DNA from: JAXGTO01 sp040774885
GTDB taxonomy: Bacteria > Actinomycetota > Coriobacteriia > Coriobacteriales > Eggerthellaceae
Assembly (NCBI GenBank): GCA_040774885.1
Contig: JAXGTO010000009.1
Location: 1-63,057 of the forward strand
Direction: 5' to 3'
DNA length: 63,057 nucleotides
Shown: positions 24,257 through 33,133 of the stretch, one piece after another
How positions within the stretch are numbered: position 1 is the first letter of the stretch
Layout: each line of letters starts with the position of its first letter
Translations under genes and position numbers: made by a program
Notes under the pieces: generated by a model
What the model saw: the letters and a program-made list of their open reading frames with translations, nothing else
What the model was told of the DNA's origin: nothing
The model's database searches: none

Positions 24257-24709
24257 ATGTCCACCAACGATTCAACAGCAATGAGGCGCTCGAGCAATTT
24301 CAGGGCCTTGGTGCTTTGCCTGCTTCTGGGCTCGGCGCTCTTTGGAACCGCTTGTTCCTCCGGTGCTCATCAGGTTATATCCGTAGGGCAAGACTGCACG
24401 CAGTGTCATAGCGATCAAAAGCAGACCTATGAGGTTTCCCAACCTAAAAATGCGGTTGCGTCGGGCGGTGACGTCGTCGTCAAGACGACCGCCGATTCTG
24501 TCGATGTCTGCACACCCGAGTTCACTTCGGAAGATGGATCCACCTTTGTGCCGCTGAAGCGGACCTCGACGAAGACGGTTGACGGCATGGTCGAGCTTAG
24601 TTTGGAACCCGGCGTTTGGGCTGTATGCGTGGAAAAGGACTCTTCATCAGTTGGTCAAATCGTGGTGGTGGGGGATGGCGGCGACGATACGCCGACTATT
24701 GAGCTATAG
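24257..24709 (+). CDS. Putative lipoprotein with a single c-type heme motif
   Basis: A 150-residue secreted protein I do not recognise. It has a hydrophobic signal (about residues 15-32) ending ALFGTACSSG, a lipobox-like cleavage site with Gly rather than Leu at -3. Just after the signal comes CTQCH, the covalent heme c motif, once only. The rest (about 60-150) looks like a small beta-sandwich (VVVKTTADSVDVCTPEF..., EPGVWAVCVEK) with two further cysteines. It ends 8 bases before lepA and may be co-transcribed. A small electron carrier of the multiheme-rich surface of Eggerthellales is possible; the CXXCH could also be structural. Confidence 0.65.
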   Translation: MSTNDSTAMRRSSNFRALVLCLLLGSALFGTACSSGAHQVISVGQDCTQCHSDQKQTYEVSQPKNAVASGGDVVVKTTADSVDVCTPEFTSEDGSTFVPLKRTSTKTVDGMVELSLEPGVWAVCVEKDSSSVGQIVVVGDGGDDTPTIEL

Positions 24710-24717
24710 TTCCCCCC

Positions 24718-26523
24718 ATGAACGCAGACCCGAAACATATCAGGAACTTCAGCATCATTGCGCATATCGACCATGGCAAGTCGACGCTTTCCGATCGCAT
24801 CCTCGAAATGACGGGGACTGTCGCTGAACGCGATATGCACGAACAGATACTCGATTCGATGGACATCGAGCGCGAACGGGGCATTACCATCAAAAGCCAA
24901 GCCGTCCGCGTCGATTACCATGCCGATGACGGCCAAACGTATCATTTCAACCTTATCGATACACCCGGCCACGTCGATTTCACCTACGAGGTTTCGCGGA
25001 GCCTTGCTGCTTGCGAAGGCGCGGTTCTCGTGGTGGATGCAACGCAGGGAGTTGAGGCCCAAACTGTGGCCAATGCGATGATGGCCATGAATGCCAACTT
25101 GGAGATCATCCCCTTGATCAACAAGATAGACCTTCCTGCCGCCGAGCCCGAACGGGTGAAACAAGAAATCGAGGACGGTCTCGCCATTCCTGCCGATGAT
25201 GCGGTGCTGGCCAGCGGTAAAACCGGCGTTGGCGTCCATGATCTGCTCGAGAGCATCGTTTACAACATTCCTGCTCCTATCGGCGATGCTGCCAAGCCGT
25301 TGCGTGCTCTCATCTTCGATTCGTATTTCGATGCCTACCGTGGCGTCGTGGCTTTGGTGCGCATCTACGATGGGAGCATGGTCTCAGGCGAGAAGGTCCG
25401 TTTGATGGCCACCGATACTGTTACTCCCGTCGAAGAAGTGGGCGTCAGGCGTCCCGCTGAGGTCGCATGCGACTCCCTTTCGGTGGGAGAGGTGGGCTAT
25501 CTGGTAACCGGACTGAAAGATCCCAGTCTCGTCAAGGTCGGCGATACCGTGACATTGGCGCGCGGCGGCGTGACCGAACCTTTGCCCGGGTATCGCGATG
25601 TGAAGCCCATGGTGTTCACCGGGCTGTTCCCCTTGGAAGGCGACCAGTACCCTGACTTGCGCGATGCGCTTGAAAAACTGAATCTCAACGACCCCGCCCT
25701 CGTCTACGATCCCGAAACCAGCCATGCTCTTGGTTTCGGCTTTCGCGTTGGCTTTTTGGGTTTGCTCCATATGGAGGTCGTCAAAGAGCGGCTTGAACGC
25801 GAGTTCGGGCTCGACTTGCTTGCAACCGCCCCATCGGTTGAATACCACGTATTCACCACCGACGGTGAGATGCTCAGCCTCCATTCTCCTCAGGACATGC
25901 CGGACCCGGGCGAAATCGAGCATATAGAGGAGCCGTTTTTGAAGGCAAAGATCCTCATTCCGCCCGATTATGTCGGCGCGGTCATGGATTTGACGGTGGC
26001 TCGACGAGGCAATTTCATCACTATGAATTACCTGTCCACGACAACGGTCGAGATGCTTTGGGACATGCCTCTGTCCGAATTGATCATGGATTATTTCGAC
26101 AAGCTGAAGAGCAATACCAAAGGCTATGCATCGCTTGATTACGAATTCGACGGATACAAGCCCAGCAAACTGGTAAAGCTCGATATCCTGCTTTCGGGCA
26201 AACCCATCGATGCCCTCAGCTTCATCGTCCATCGCGATAAGGCATACGAGCGCGGCAGGGTGCTGGTCGAAAAACTCAAGGACATAATTCCGCGCCAGAT
26301 GTTCGAGGTTCCCATTCAGGCCGCTATCGGCGGCAGGGTCTTAGCTCGCGAAACGGTGAAGGCGAAACGCAAGGACGTTCTCGCAAAATGCTACGGTGGC
26401 GACATCAGCCGTAAAAGGAAGCTGCTCGAAAAGCAGAAGCAGGGCAAGAAGCGCATGAAAAACATCGGCAACGTCGAGGTGCCGCAGGAGGCGTTCATGG
26501 CCATCCTGAAGGTTGACGAGTGA
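24718..26523 (+). CDS. lepA: Elongation factor 4 (LepA), ribosome-back-translocating GTPase
   Basis: A 601-residue translational GTPase. G1 AHIDHGKSTLSDR, G2 RGITIKSQAVR, G3 DTPGHVDF, G4 NKIDLP and G5 region SGKTG are in order, followed by EF-G-like domains and the LepA-specific C-terminal domain (ETVKAKRKDVLAKCYGGD, SRKRKLLEKQKQGKKRMK). The start is the ATG at 24718; preceding bases TTCCCCCC give no strong ribosome-binding site, suggesting coupling to the gene upstream. A 66-residue membrane protein, dus and hemW follow. Confidence 0.98.
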   Translation: MNADPKHIRNFSIIAHIDHGKSTLSDRILEMTGTVAERDMHEQILDSMDIERERGITIKSQAVRVDYHADDGQTYHFNLIDTPGHVDFTYEVSRSLAACEGAVLVVDATQGVEAQTVANAMMAMNANLEIIPLINKIDLPAAEPERVKQEIEDGLAIPADDAVLASGKTGVGVHDLLESIVYNIPAPIGDAAKPLRALIFDSYFDAYRGVVALVRIYDGSMVSGEKVRLMATDTVTPVEEVGVRRPAEVACDSLSVGEVGYLVTGLKDPSLVKVGDTVTLARGGVTEPLPGYRDVKPMVFTGLFPLEGDQYPDLRDALEKLNLNDPALVYDPETSHALGFGFRVGFLGLLHMEVVKERLEREFGLDLLATAPSVEYHVFTTDGEMLSLHSPQDMPDPGEIEHIEEPFLKAKILIPPDYVGAVMDLTVARRGNFITMNYLSTTTVEMLWDMPLSELIMDYFDKLKSNTKGYASLDYEFDGYKPSKLVKLDILLSGKPIDALSFIVHRDKAYERGRVLVEKLKDIIPRQMFEVPIQAAIGGRVLARETVKAKRKDVLAKCYGGDISRKRKLLEKQKQGKKRMKNIGNVEVPQEAFMAILKVDE

Positions 26524-26530
26524 GGTGAAT

Positions 26531-26731
26531 ATGTCGGATAAGAAGGATTACGATTGGCTCGATGATCCATTCGATGAGAAAAAACAGCAGCAAGAAGAGC
26601 AGCGCTCCGGCATGGGTGGCGGCAGCAAGGCTCTTGTTGGCGTAGGCTGCCTTGCCGTTGTGATCGTGGTCATTGCTTTGTTGATATATGCCATCACGGG
26701 CACGGTGAGCGTGCTCTCGGAACTGGCATGA
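26531..26731 (+). CDS. Small single-pass membrane protein of unknown function
   Basis: A 66-residue protein: a charged, Gln/Glu-rich N-terminal half (MSDKKDYDWLDDPFDEKK, then QQQEEQRS), a Gly stretch and a transmembrane helix (about residues 34-58) with a short external end. The ATG at 26531 has GAGGTGA upstream. It lies 7 bases after lepA and overlaps dus by ATGA, so it is translated. No family is recognised. Confidence 0.7.
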   Translation: MSDKKDYDWLDDPFDEKKQQQEEQRSGMGGGSKALVGVGCLAVVIVVIALLIYAITGTVSVLSELA

Positions 26732-27708
26732 TGGCGGATTACGCCGATTTTCTGAACAACCATCGCGTCATCCTTGCTCCTATGGCGGGGGTGGGCGATG
26801 CTCCAATGCGCTCACTTTGCATCGAACAGGGCGCCCAGTTGTCTTTCACCGAGATGGTTTCGGCCAAGGGGCTGCAGTACGAAAGCGCAAAGACGCGCGA
26901 TCTCCTCAAGCTCGCTCCCAATGAGCGTTATGTGGGGGTTCAGCTTTTCGGACACGAACCCGCAACGATGGCTGACCAGGCTCGCATCGTAGAACAGTTG
27001 CTGGGGGATTCGTTGGCGGTCATCGATATCAACATGGGATGCCCGGCGCGCAAAATCGTTTCAAAAGGCGATGGAAGCGCTTTGATGCTCGAGCCCGCCT
27101 TGGCTTCTAAGGTTATCGAAGCGGTTTCCCAGGCGGTTGATTCGCCTGTCAGCGTGAAGTTCCGACGGGGGTTCGATGAGGGTGAAGAGTCTGCAGTGGA
27201 GTTCGCTCACATGGCTGAGCAATCGGGAGCTGCGGCCGTTTGCGTCCATGGTCGATACTCTCGTCAATTCTATCGGGGCCGTGCCGAGTGGGGTGTGATT
27301 GCGCGGGTAAAATCAGCTGTCGACATCCCTGTCATTGGCAACGGAGATATCACTTGCGGCCAGGATGCTCTCGACATGATTGCGCAAACAGGCTGCGATG
27401 CCGTCATGGTGGGTCGGGCTTCACGCGGCAACCCTTGGATCTTCGCCGAAGTACGTGCGGCGCTTGAGGAAGCGCCGAGTCCTTCTGCACCCGAGCCCCT
27501 GCAGCGCATCGCCATGGCCCGACGCCATGCCGAACTGCTCGACTCAATCGGGTCTCATGGCATGGCGAGCATGCGCAAGCAGGCAGCTTGGTATTTCAAG
27601 GGACTGAAGGGAGCCGCCGAGGCGCGCCGAGAGCTCAATGAATGCTCAACGCTGTCGCAGTTCAATGCGGTGTTCGACCACTTGGAAGATTTGCAGGAAG
27701 GAAGATGA
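26728..27708 (+). CDS. dus: tRNA-dihydrouridine synthase
   Basis: A 326-residue FMN-dependent TIM-barrel enzyme that reduces uridines in the tRNA D-loop. It shows APMAGVGDAPMR at the start, the catalytic cysteine in NMGCPARKIVSKGDGSALM, KFRRGFD, the HGRYSRQFYRGRAEW tRNA-binding block and VGRASRGNPWIF. The start overlaps the small gene upstream (ATGA); a second ATG follows at once. It ends shortly before hemW. Confidence 0.95.
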   Translation: MMADYADFLNNHRVILAPMAGVGDAPMRSLCIEQGAQLSFTEMVSAKGLQYESAKTRDLLKLAPNERYVGVQLFGHEPATMADQARIVEQLLGDSLAVIDINMGCPARKIVSKGDGSALMLEPALASKVIEAVSQAVDSPVSVKFRRGFDEGEESAVEFAHMAEQSGAAAVCVHGRYSRQFYRGRAEWGVIARVKSAVDIPVIGNGDITCGQDALDMIAQTGCDAVMVGRASRGNPWIFAEVRAALEEAPSPSAPEPLQRIAMARRHAELLDSIGSHGMASMRKQAAWYFKGLKGAAEARRELNECSTLSQFNAVFDHLEDLQEGR

Positions 27709-27712
27709 TCGC

Positions 27713-28825
27713 ATGGTCTTCGACCCCTATAAAGCGCTCTATATCCATATCCCGTTTTGCAAAAAGCGCTGTCGTTACTGCGATTTTTCCACGGAAGCCG
27801 TGGATGTCGACAGTCCTTTGATCGACGACTACGTCGAACAGCTCATCCTCGATATCAGGCATGCCGGCAAAGAGGGAAAGCTCTCCGCGATAGAGACCGT
27901 CTATTTGGGCGGCGGCACCCCGAGTTACATCGGATTGAAGCGTCTTGCCCAAATTCTGTACACCTTGGGACTTTCCATGCATTTGACTGACGAAGTCGAA
28001 GTGAGCATGGAGGCCAATCCCGAAAGCCTTACCGAACCGATGGTGCGTGACATTTGGGCTTTGGGAGTGAATCGTCTTTCAATCGGAGTCCAGAGCCTTC
28101 ATGATGATGTGCTGCAACGGCTCGGCCGCATCCATGATGCTCATCGTGCGCTCGAAGCCATCGAGATAGCCCAGACTCGTTTCGAAAACGTGAGCGTCGA
28201 TATGATGTGCGCTATCCCCGGTCAAACAGGAGAGATGTTTTGCGAGGATTTGCAGAGGGTCGTCGATGCTGGCGTGAAACATGTGAGCGTTTATCCTCTC
28301 ACGGTTGAAGAAGGCACTGCTTTCGATGACATGGTTCGCGCCGGCCTTATGGAAGAGGCGCCCCAAGACGACCAGGCTTTGTTCATGGCGATGGCGGCAA
28401 GCGTCTTGGAGCCTGCGGGCTTGCAGCGCTACGAAGTAGCCAGCTATGCGCGTCCTGGTTTCGCCTGCCGCCACAATCAAGCGTATTGGACGGGCAAGCC
28501 GTATCTTGGCTTCGGCCCCTCGGCGGTTACCATGACTCAAAACGATCAACGTCGTATGCGCATTCAAGATGGGGAAGTGGTCGACGACCTCGATCGCAGG
28601 CAGATGTGCGCAGAGGATCTTATGTTGAAAATGCGTATGAGCTGCGGGATTTCAGATGAAGACGTCGCTTCCGCATCTTTGCTGCTGCCCGATCTTCCTC
28701 GCACGATCCACGACCTCGAGCTCAAAAGCATCATCGAACATGTTGATGGGCGCTGGATTCCCACGTTGGGCGGTTGGTTGTGCGGCAACGAGCTCTACGG
28801 CGAGATGTATGCGCTCGCTCCGTGA
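27713..28825 (+). CDS. hemW: HemW-type radical SAM heme chaperone
   Basis: A 370-residue radical SAM protein of the HemN-like family. The iron-sulfur motif CKKRCRYCDF (CX3CX2C), GGGTPSYIG, RLSIGVQSLHDDVLQRLGR, and the HemW hallmark HNQAYWTGKPYLGFGPSA are present. Other members hand heme to respiratory proteins and are not coproporphyrinogen oxidases, despite older names. The ATG at 27713 has AGGAAGGAAG upstream; an earlier in-frame ATG inside dus is rejected. The next gene is hrcA, the order hemW-hrcA-dnaJ being usual. Confidence 0.94.
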   Translation: MVFDPYKALYIHIPFCKKRCRYCDFSTEAVDVDSPLIDDYVEQLILDIRHAGKEGKLSAIETVYLGGGTPSYIGLKRLAQILYTLGLSMHLTDEVEVSMEANPESLTEPMVRDIWALGVNRLSIGVQSLHDDVLQRLGRIHDAHRALEAIEIAQTRFENVSVDMMCAIPGQTGEMFCEDLQRVVDAGVKHVSVYPLTVEEGTAFDDMVRAGLMEEAPQDDQALFMAMAASVLEPAGLQRYEVASYARPGFACRHNQAYWTGKPYLGFGPSAVTMTQNDQRRMRIQDGEVVDDLDRRQMCAEDLMLKMRMSCGISDEDVASASLLLPDLPRTIHDLELKSIIEHVDGRWIPTLGGWLCGNELYGEMYALAP

Positions 28826-28871
28826 TGATTGCGTTTGCCATATGACAACTCGGTATCTTTTGCCGCTTCGT

Positions 28872-28898
28872 TTAGCACTCACCGGTTCTGGCTGCTAG
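28872..28898. promoter_or_regulatory. CIRCE operator for HrcA
   Basis: TTAGCACTC is a perfect left arm, followed by 9 bases and GGCTGCTAG, which matches 6 of 9 positions of the right arm GAGTGCTAA. It overlaps a TAGAAT (28896-28901) that can be the -10 element, 41 bases before hrcA. Confidence 0.85.
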
Positions 28899-28938
28899 AA
28901 TACGCGTTTGAAAGAACAATGACTACGTAAGGCGATTG

Positions 28939-29955
28939 ATGCTATCCGACAGGCGACAGCGCGTTTTGGCAGCGCTCATAGAAGAGTACGTTTCTCGGGC
29001 CGTGCCCGTGGGATCTCGTACGCTCGTCGAGCAATACCATCTTGGCGTCAGTCCTGCCACGGTTCGCAATGAACTTTCGGTGCTTGAAGACGATGGCTAT
29101 ATCGAGCAGCCCCATACTTCTTCCGGTCGCGTTCCCACCGACTACGGCTATCGTTCGTTTGTAGACGATCTTCTTGACGCCAAGCCGCTATCCGATGAGC
29201 AAGACGGAGATGTCGAGGGTGCCGTAGACGATTTGCGTCAAAGCGCGGCACGGCTCGATGACCTCATGGAGCAGACCAGCCAACAGCTCTCAAGGCTTAC
29301 TGAATGCCTCTCCGTCGTTGTTCCTCCTTCGTCTTTGGGCTTGAACGTCAAGCAGATTTCTTTCGTCTTGCTTACACCGTATCGTGTTCTCATCGTTGTA
29401 GTGAGCGATGATGGCCAGGTCCTCAACCGACAAGTTGATTTCGCTTCCGAAGTTGATTCTGACGAGCTCGCACGAGCACAAGAGCTCGTTTCCCGGGTCC
29501 TTGTCGGCAAAAGCCTTCAAGAAATCCGCGGCGTGATGGACCTCAAGACGGTAGAAGCGCTGCGTGCGCCTCTGGTGCAGGCGCTCATCGGCGAACTGTT
29601 CGATTGCCTTAAGCAAGGCGGTGCCAACCGCAGTCATCATTTGGGATTGCCTGCGCTGCTCAAGCAACCTGAATTCGTCAATTCCCAAGCCCTCGTTCCC
29701 GTGCTTCATTTGCTTGAAGACGACACGGTTTTATTGGAGCTTCTGGACGATGAGGCATCCGACGATGACATACCGCTGGTTCGTATCGGCCATGAAAACG
29801 GAAACGAACAGCTGGCGGGTGTGTCGGTTGTCGCCGGTCGCTTCGGTCGAGGAGATGCAGCGGGCGTCGTCGCGGTCATCGGGCCGACGCGTATGGATTA
29901 CCCCCAGGTCATCAAGGCCGTCCATACGGCCCAGCAGAACCTGAGAGAACGATGA
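28939..29955 (+). CDS. hrcA: Heat-inducible transcription repressor HrcA
   Basis: A 338-residue repressor that binds CIRCE and is kept active by GroEL. The N-terminal winged helix (RRQRVLAALIEEYVSRAVPVGS, with VSPATVRNELSVLE and HTSSGRVPTDYGYR) is typical; the GAF-like and insertion domains follow. The ATG at 28939 is preceded by TTG, with AAGG upstream. A CIRCE element in front of it shows autoregulation. dnaJ follows, so heat shock controls the operon at least in part. No dnaK or groEL is in the window. Confidence 0.95.
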   Translation: MLSDRRQRVLAALIEEYVSRAVPVGSRTLVEQYHLGVSPATVRNELSVLEDDGYIEQPHTSSGRVPTDYGYRSFVDDLLDAKPLSDEQDGDVEGAVDDLRQSAARLDDLMEQTSQQLSRLTECLSVVVPPSSLGLNVKQISFVLLTPYRVLIVVVSDDGQVLNRQVDFASEVDSDELARAQELVSRVLVGKSLQEIRGVMDLKTVEALRAPLVQALIGELFDCLKQGGANRSHHLGLPALLKQPEFVNSQALVPVLHLLEDDTVLLELLDDEASDDDIPLVRIGHENGNEQLAGVSVVAGRFGRGDAAGVVAVIGPTRMDYPQVIKAVHTAQQNLRER

Positions 29956-30004
29956 CGCACATCAGTGAAAGATGCCTGCGGGCAGGAAGGGTTTCCCATA
30001 AGCT

Positions 30005-31135
30005 ATGAGCAAAGACCTCTACGAAATACTCGGTGTCCCCAAAACGGCAACCGATGATGATATCAAGAAAGCTTTCCGCAAAAAGGCTCGCGAACTTCAT
30101 CCTGATGTCAACAAGGCCGAAGATGCCGAGGATCGCTTCAAGGAGCTCAATGAGGCCTACGATGTTTTATCCGATGCCGGCAAGCGCTCGCAATACGATC
30201 GCTTCGGCACCATTCCGGGTGCTGCTGCCGGTGGGCCGCAATACGTGGATTTCGAAGATATCTTCGGCGGTGGTTTTGGAATGGGAGACCTGTTCAGCAG
30301 CTTTTTCGGCGGCGCGGGGGCAGGTGGAGCGTCTGCCCAGCAGCGGCGCGAGGGGCGTGACATGGGCGTGGGCTTGCGCCTTACGCTTGAAGAGGTCGCA
30401 GCCGGTGCGAAAAAAGAGATCGTATACGACCGCCTTGCTCCATGCCCTGACTGCGGCGGATCGGGGTTGGGCGAAGACGGTAAAGAGACGACCTGCCCTG
30501 ATTGCAATGGCCGCGGTCGAGTGGTAACCGTTCAACGGACGTTTTTGGGTGATATGCAGACGGCAACGACGTGTCCCAAGTGCCAAGGCACTGGACATAT
30601 CATCGAGAACCCTTGCCCTGAATGTGAAGGTCAAGGACGCGTTCCGGATCGCCAGCGCATTACTGTCGAAGTACCTGTCGGCATTCGCGACGGCCAGCAG
30701 CTCAGGCTTTCCGGGTATGGCGAGGCGGGCATGAGGGGTTCTGCTTCGGGCGACCTTATCGTGACGTGCCGCATTCAGCCGCATGAATATTTCCAGCGCG
30801 AGGGCGATGATCTCCATGCCCACGCGAGCATTTCCATCACCCAGGCAAGTTTGGGCGCGGAAATCGAATGCAGCGGCATCTTCGAGGACGAAGCCGTCAA
30901 GGTCCGTATTCCGCAAGGCTGCCAGAATGGTCAGGTAGTCCGCACGCGCGGACATGGAATGCCCCGGTTCAAGAGCGACAACCGCGGTGATTTGTATACG
31001 CATGTGACCGTTGAGATCCCTCGTCGTCTCTCCAAGCGCGAGCGCGAATTGATGGAAGAGCTTGCTCATGAGGCTGGCGAGGATGTGGCTCAGCCGCGCA
31101 GCGCGTTCCAGAAGATCAAAGACGCTTTCAACTGA
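30005..31135 (+). CDS. dnaJ: Chaperone DnaJ (type I)
   Basis: A 376-residue Hsp40. J domain with HPD (LHPDVNKAEDAEDRFKEL), a Gly/Phe-rich stretch (about 75-120), and four zinc-finger repeats CPDCGGSG, CPDCNGRG, CPKCQGTG and CPECEGQG, then the two substrate-binding beta domains. It lies 49 bases after hrcA. It is the operon's chaperone; the remaining genes downstream serve ribosome and tRNA maturation. Confidence 0.97.
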   Translation: MSKDLYEILGVPKTATDDDIKKAFRKKARELHPDVNKAEDAEDRFKELNEAYDVLSDAGKRSQYDRFGTIPGAAAGGPQYVDFEDIFGGGFGMGDLFSSFFGGAGAGGASAQQRREGRDMGVGLRLTLEEVAAGAKKEIVYDRLAPCPDCGGSGLGEDGKETTCPDCNGRGRVVTVQRTFLGDMQTATTCPKCQGTGHIIENPCPECEGQGRVPDRQRITVEVPVGIRDGQQLRLSGYGEAGMRGSASGDLIVTCRIQPHEYFQREGDDLHAHASISITQASLGAEIECSGIFEDEAVKVRIPQGCQNGQVVRTRGHGMPRFKSDNRGDLYTHVTVEIPRRLSKRERELMEELAHEAGEDVAQPRSAFQKIKDAFN

Positions 31136-31142
31136 GGACGCG

Positions 31143-31919
31143 ATGAGCCTTCCGCATTTCTTTTTGGATGACCAGGTCATCGCAACGCAAGAGGATTCTT
31201 CCTTTGAATTGCAGCTGTCTGAGGAAGACGGCAAGCATGCGCGCGTGCTGCGTTTGCGCGCCGGCGAGCATATCGCCGTCATCGATGCTGATTCCGACTA
31301 TTTCGAATGCAAGATCGAATCGTTCGATGGCCCGATGATAGTGAGCGTATGCGGTCATGGTTCGCCTTTGCCTGACATGCCCCATGTGACGCTTGTGCAG
31401 GGGCTGGCCAAAGGCGACAAGATGGATGCCGTTATTCGACACGCTACCGAGTTGGGCATCGAGCGCTTCGTGCCGTTGGCGTGCGATCGAAGCGTTGTCA
31501 AACTTGATGCGAAGAAGGGTTCTCGGCGCTTGGAGCGTTGGAATTCCATTGCCCGCAGCGCCGCCATGCAGTCGGGACGCATGTCTCTTCCGGAAATCAC
31601 GGAACCTATGGACGTCGGCTCATTGTGCCGCTGGTGCTCAGGATTCGATTGCGTACTTGTTTGCTGGGAAGAATCGGAAGGAGAGGGAATCGGCGAGGCT
31701 CTGGACGAATGCCTTCATTCCCTGTCGGTTGATTTTCACGATGCGCGGGTTGCTGTTGTCGTTGGCCCCGAAGGCGGTCTCACTTCCCAAGAAGTCGAAC
31801 GTCTCAAACGTCTCGAGTTCGTTCGCGTCGTAACGCTTGGTCAAACCATTTTGCGCACAGAGACTGCCGGCATCGTTGCTCCAGCCCTTGTTCTGTATCA
31901 ATTGGGCGGTCTTCAATGA
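31143..31919 (+). CDS. rsmE: 16S rRNA m3U1498 methyltransferase RsmE
   Basis: A 258-residue SPOUT-fold methylase. The N-terminal PUA-like part (LPHFFLDDQV, HARVLRLRAGEH) and the SAM knot (VVVGPEGGLTSQEVERLK, VVTLGQTILRTETAGI) are present. The ATG at 31143 has GAGGAC 4 bases before; a longer in-frame reading begins inside dnaJ and is rejected. It overlaps mtaB by ATGA. Confidence 0.95.
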   Translation: MSLPHFFLDDQVIATQEDSSFELQLSEEDGKHARVLRLRAGEHIAVIDADSDYFECKIESFDGPMIVSVCGHGSPLPDMPHVTLVQGLAKGDKMDAVIRHATELGIERFVPLACDRSVVKLDAKKGSRRLERWNSIARSAAMQSGRMSLPEITEPMDVGSLCRWCSGFDCVLVCWEESEGEGIGEALDECLHSLSVDFHDARVAVVVGPEGGLTSQEVERLKRLEFVRVVTLGQTILRTETAGIVAPALVLYQLGGLQ

Positions 31920-33133
31920 GATTCGAAGTCGTTAACTTGGGCTGCAAGGTCAATCGTGTGGAAAGCGATTCGATATCGGCCGAACTCGAAAGCCTGGGGT
32001 GGACGTTTGATTCTGCAGCCCCTCAGGCGATCGTCGTCAACACGTGCACGGTTACAGGCGAGGCCCAGAAAAAGACACGTAAATGCATCCGTCAGTGCAT
32101 TGCGCGCCATCCGGAAGCTCGTATCATCGTCACCGGTTGCGCCGCTGTGGTGGCTGCCGATGAATTGTTGGGAATCGACGATCGCGTCGAAGTCGTCTCC
32201 AAGGCTTCGGTGATCGATGCTCTAGGCGCTGCTGGGTCAGATCTGGGAGACTGGGGTTCCGGCGCATTGCGCGTCGGTTCCGATTTTCCTACAAGAGTCG
32301 GTTTGAAGATTCAAGATGGCTGCGACAATGCTTGCACCTACTGCATCGTCCATACCGCCCGCGGCCGGTCTCGTTCGCGCTGTTTCGAGGATGTACGTGC
32401 CGAAGCTCGACGACTTCAGGGTGCAGGCGTGCGGGAAATAGTCTTGACGGGCATCAATCTCGGTCGTTATCGGGATGCGGATCTTGATCTCGTCGGTTTG
32501 CTCGATGAGCTTCTTCGCTCGTGCCCTGAAGTCAGATTCCGTTTATCCAGCATCGAGCCGTGCGATGTGACCGATGGACTCCTCCGCTTAATGGAACGGT
32601 CCCAAGGGAAGATCTGCCGTCACCTCCATCTTCCATTGCAATCTGGCAGCGATGCGGTGTTGCGCCAGATGGCGCGCCCGTATTCATTCGAAGACTATTT
32701 CACGCTTGTTTGCAAGGCACGCGAGCTCATGCCTTCATTGGCCCTTTCCACCGACGTGATCGTCGGCTTCCCCGGTGAAACGGAAGAAGATTTCGACTGC
32801 ACGCTTTCTGCGGTACGGCTTTGCAGGTTTTCGAAGGTGCATGTCTTCCGTTATTCGCGAAGAGACGGAACGCCGGCCGCACTTCGCTGCGATCAGGTTG
32901 ATCCGTCGGTCGTTTCGCATCGGGCCCATGAATTGCAGGTTTGCGCCGATGCAGCCCGTAAGGCAGATGCGTTATCGCGCGTGGGGACGTGCGAAGACCT
33001 GGTGGTTGAGCGCGACGGTTTGGCGATGGCGGAATCTTACTATAGCGTTCGGGTTCCCCCTGCATGGGAAGCCGGCGTTTCGGTGCGGGGAGCCTTAACA
33101 GAATTCGGACAGGATGGTATCTTCTCTTTATGA
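31916..33133 (+). CDS. mtaB: tRNA t6A37 methylthiotransferase MtaB
   Basis: A 405-residue radical SAM methylthiotransferase that makes ms2t6A at position 37 of ANN-reading tRNAs. It has N-terminal cluster cysteines (NLGCKVNRVES, VNTCTVTG, VTGCAAV), the radical SAM motif CDNACTYC, LTGINLGRYRD, PLQSGSDAVLRQMAR and DVIVGFPGETEEDF. The MtaB/e-type subtype is recognised by NLGCKVN and gene order with rsmE and phoH. ATG overlaps the rsmE stop and its stop overlaps phoH. It is one of three methylthiotransferases in this window. Confidence 0.94.
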   Translation: MRFEVVNLGCKVNRVESDSISAELESLGWTFDSAAPQAIVVNTCTVTGEAQKKTRKCIRQCIARHPEARIIVTGCAAVVAADELLGIDDRVEVVSKASVIDALGAAGSDLGDWGSGALRVGSDFPTRVGLKIQDGCDNACTYCIVHTARGRSRSRCFEDVRAEARRLQGAGVREIVLTGINLGRYRDADLDLVGLLDELLRSCPEVRFRLSSIEPCDVTDGLLRLMERSQGKICRHLHLPLQSGSDAVLRQMARPYSFEDYFTLVCKARELMPSLALSTDVIVGFPGETEEDFDCTLSAVRLCRFSKVHVFRYSRRDGTPAALRCDQVDPSVVSHRAHELQVCADAARKADALSRVGTCEDLVVERDGLAMAESYYSVRVPPAWEAGVSVRGALTEFGQDGIFSL

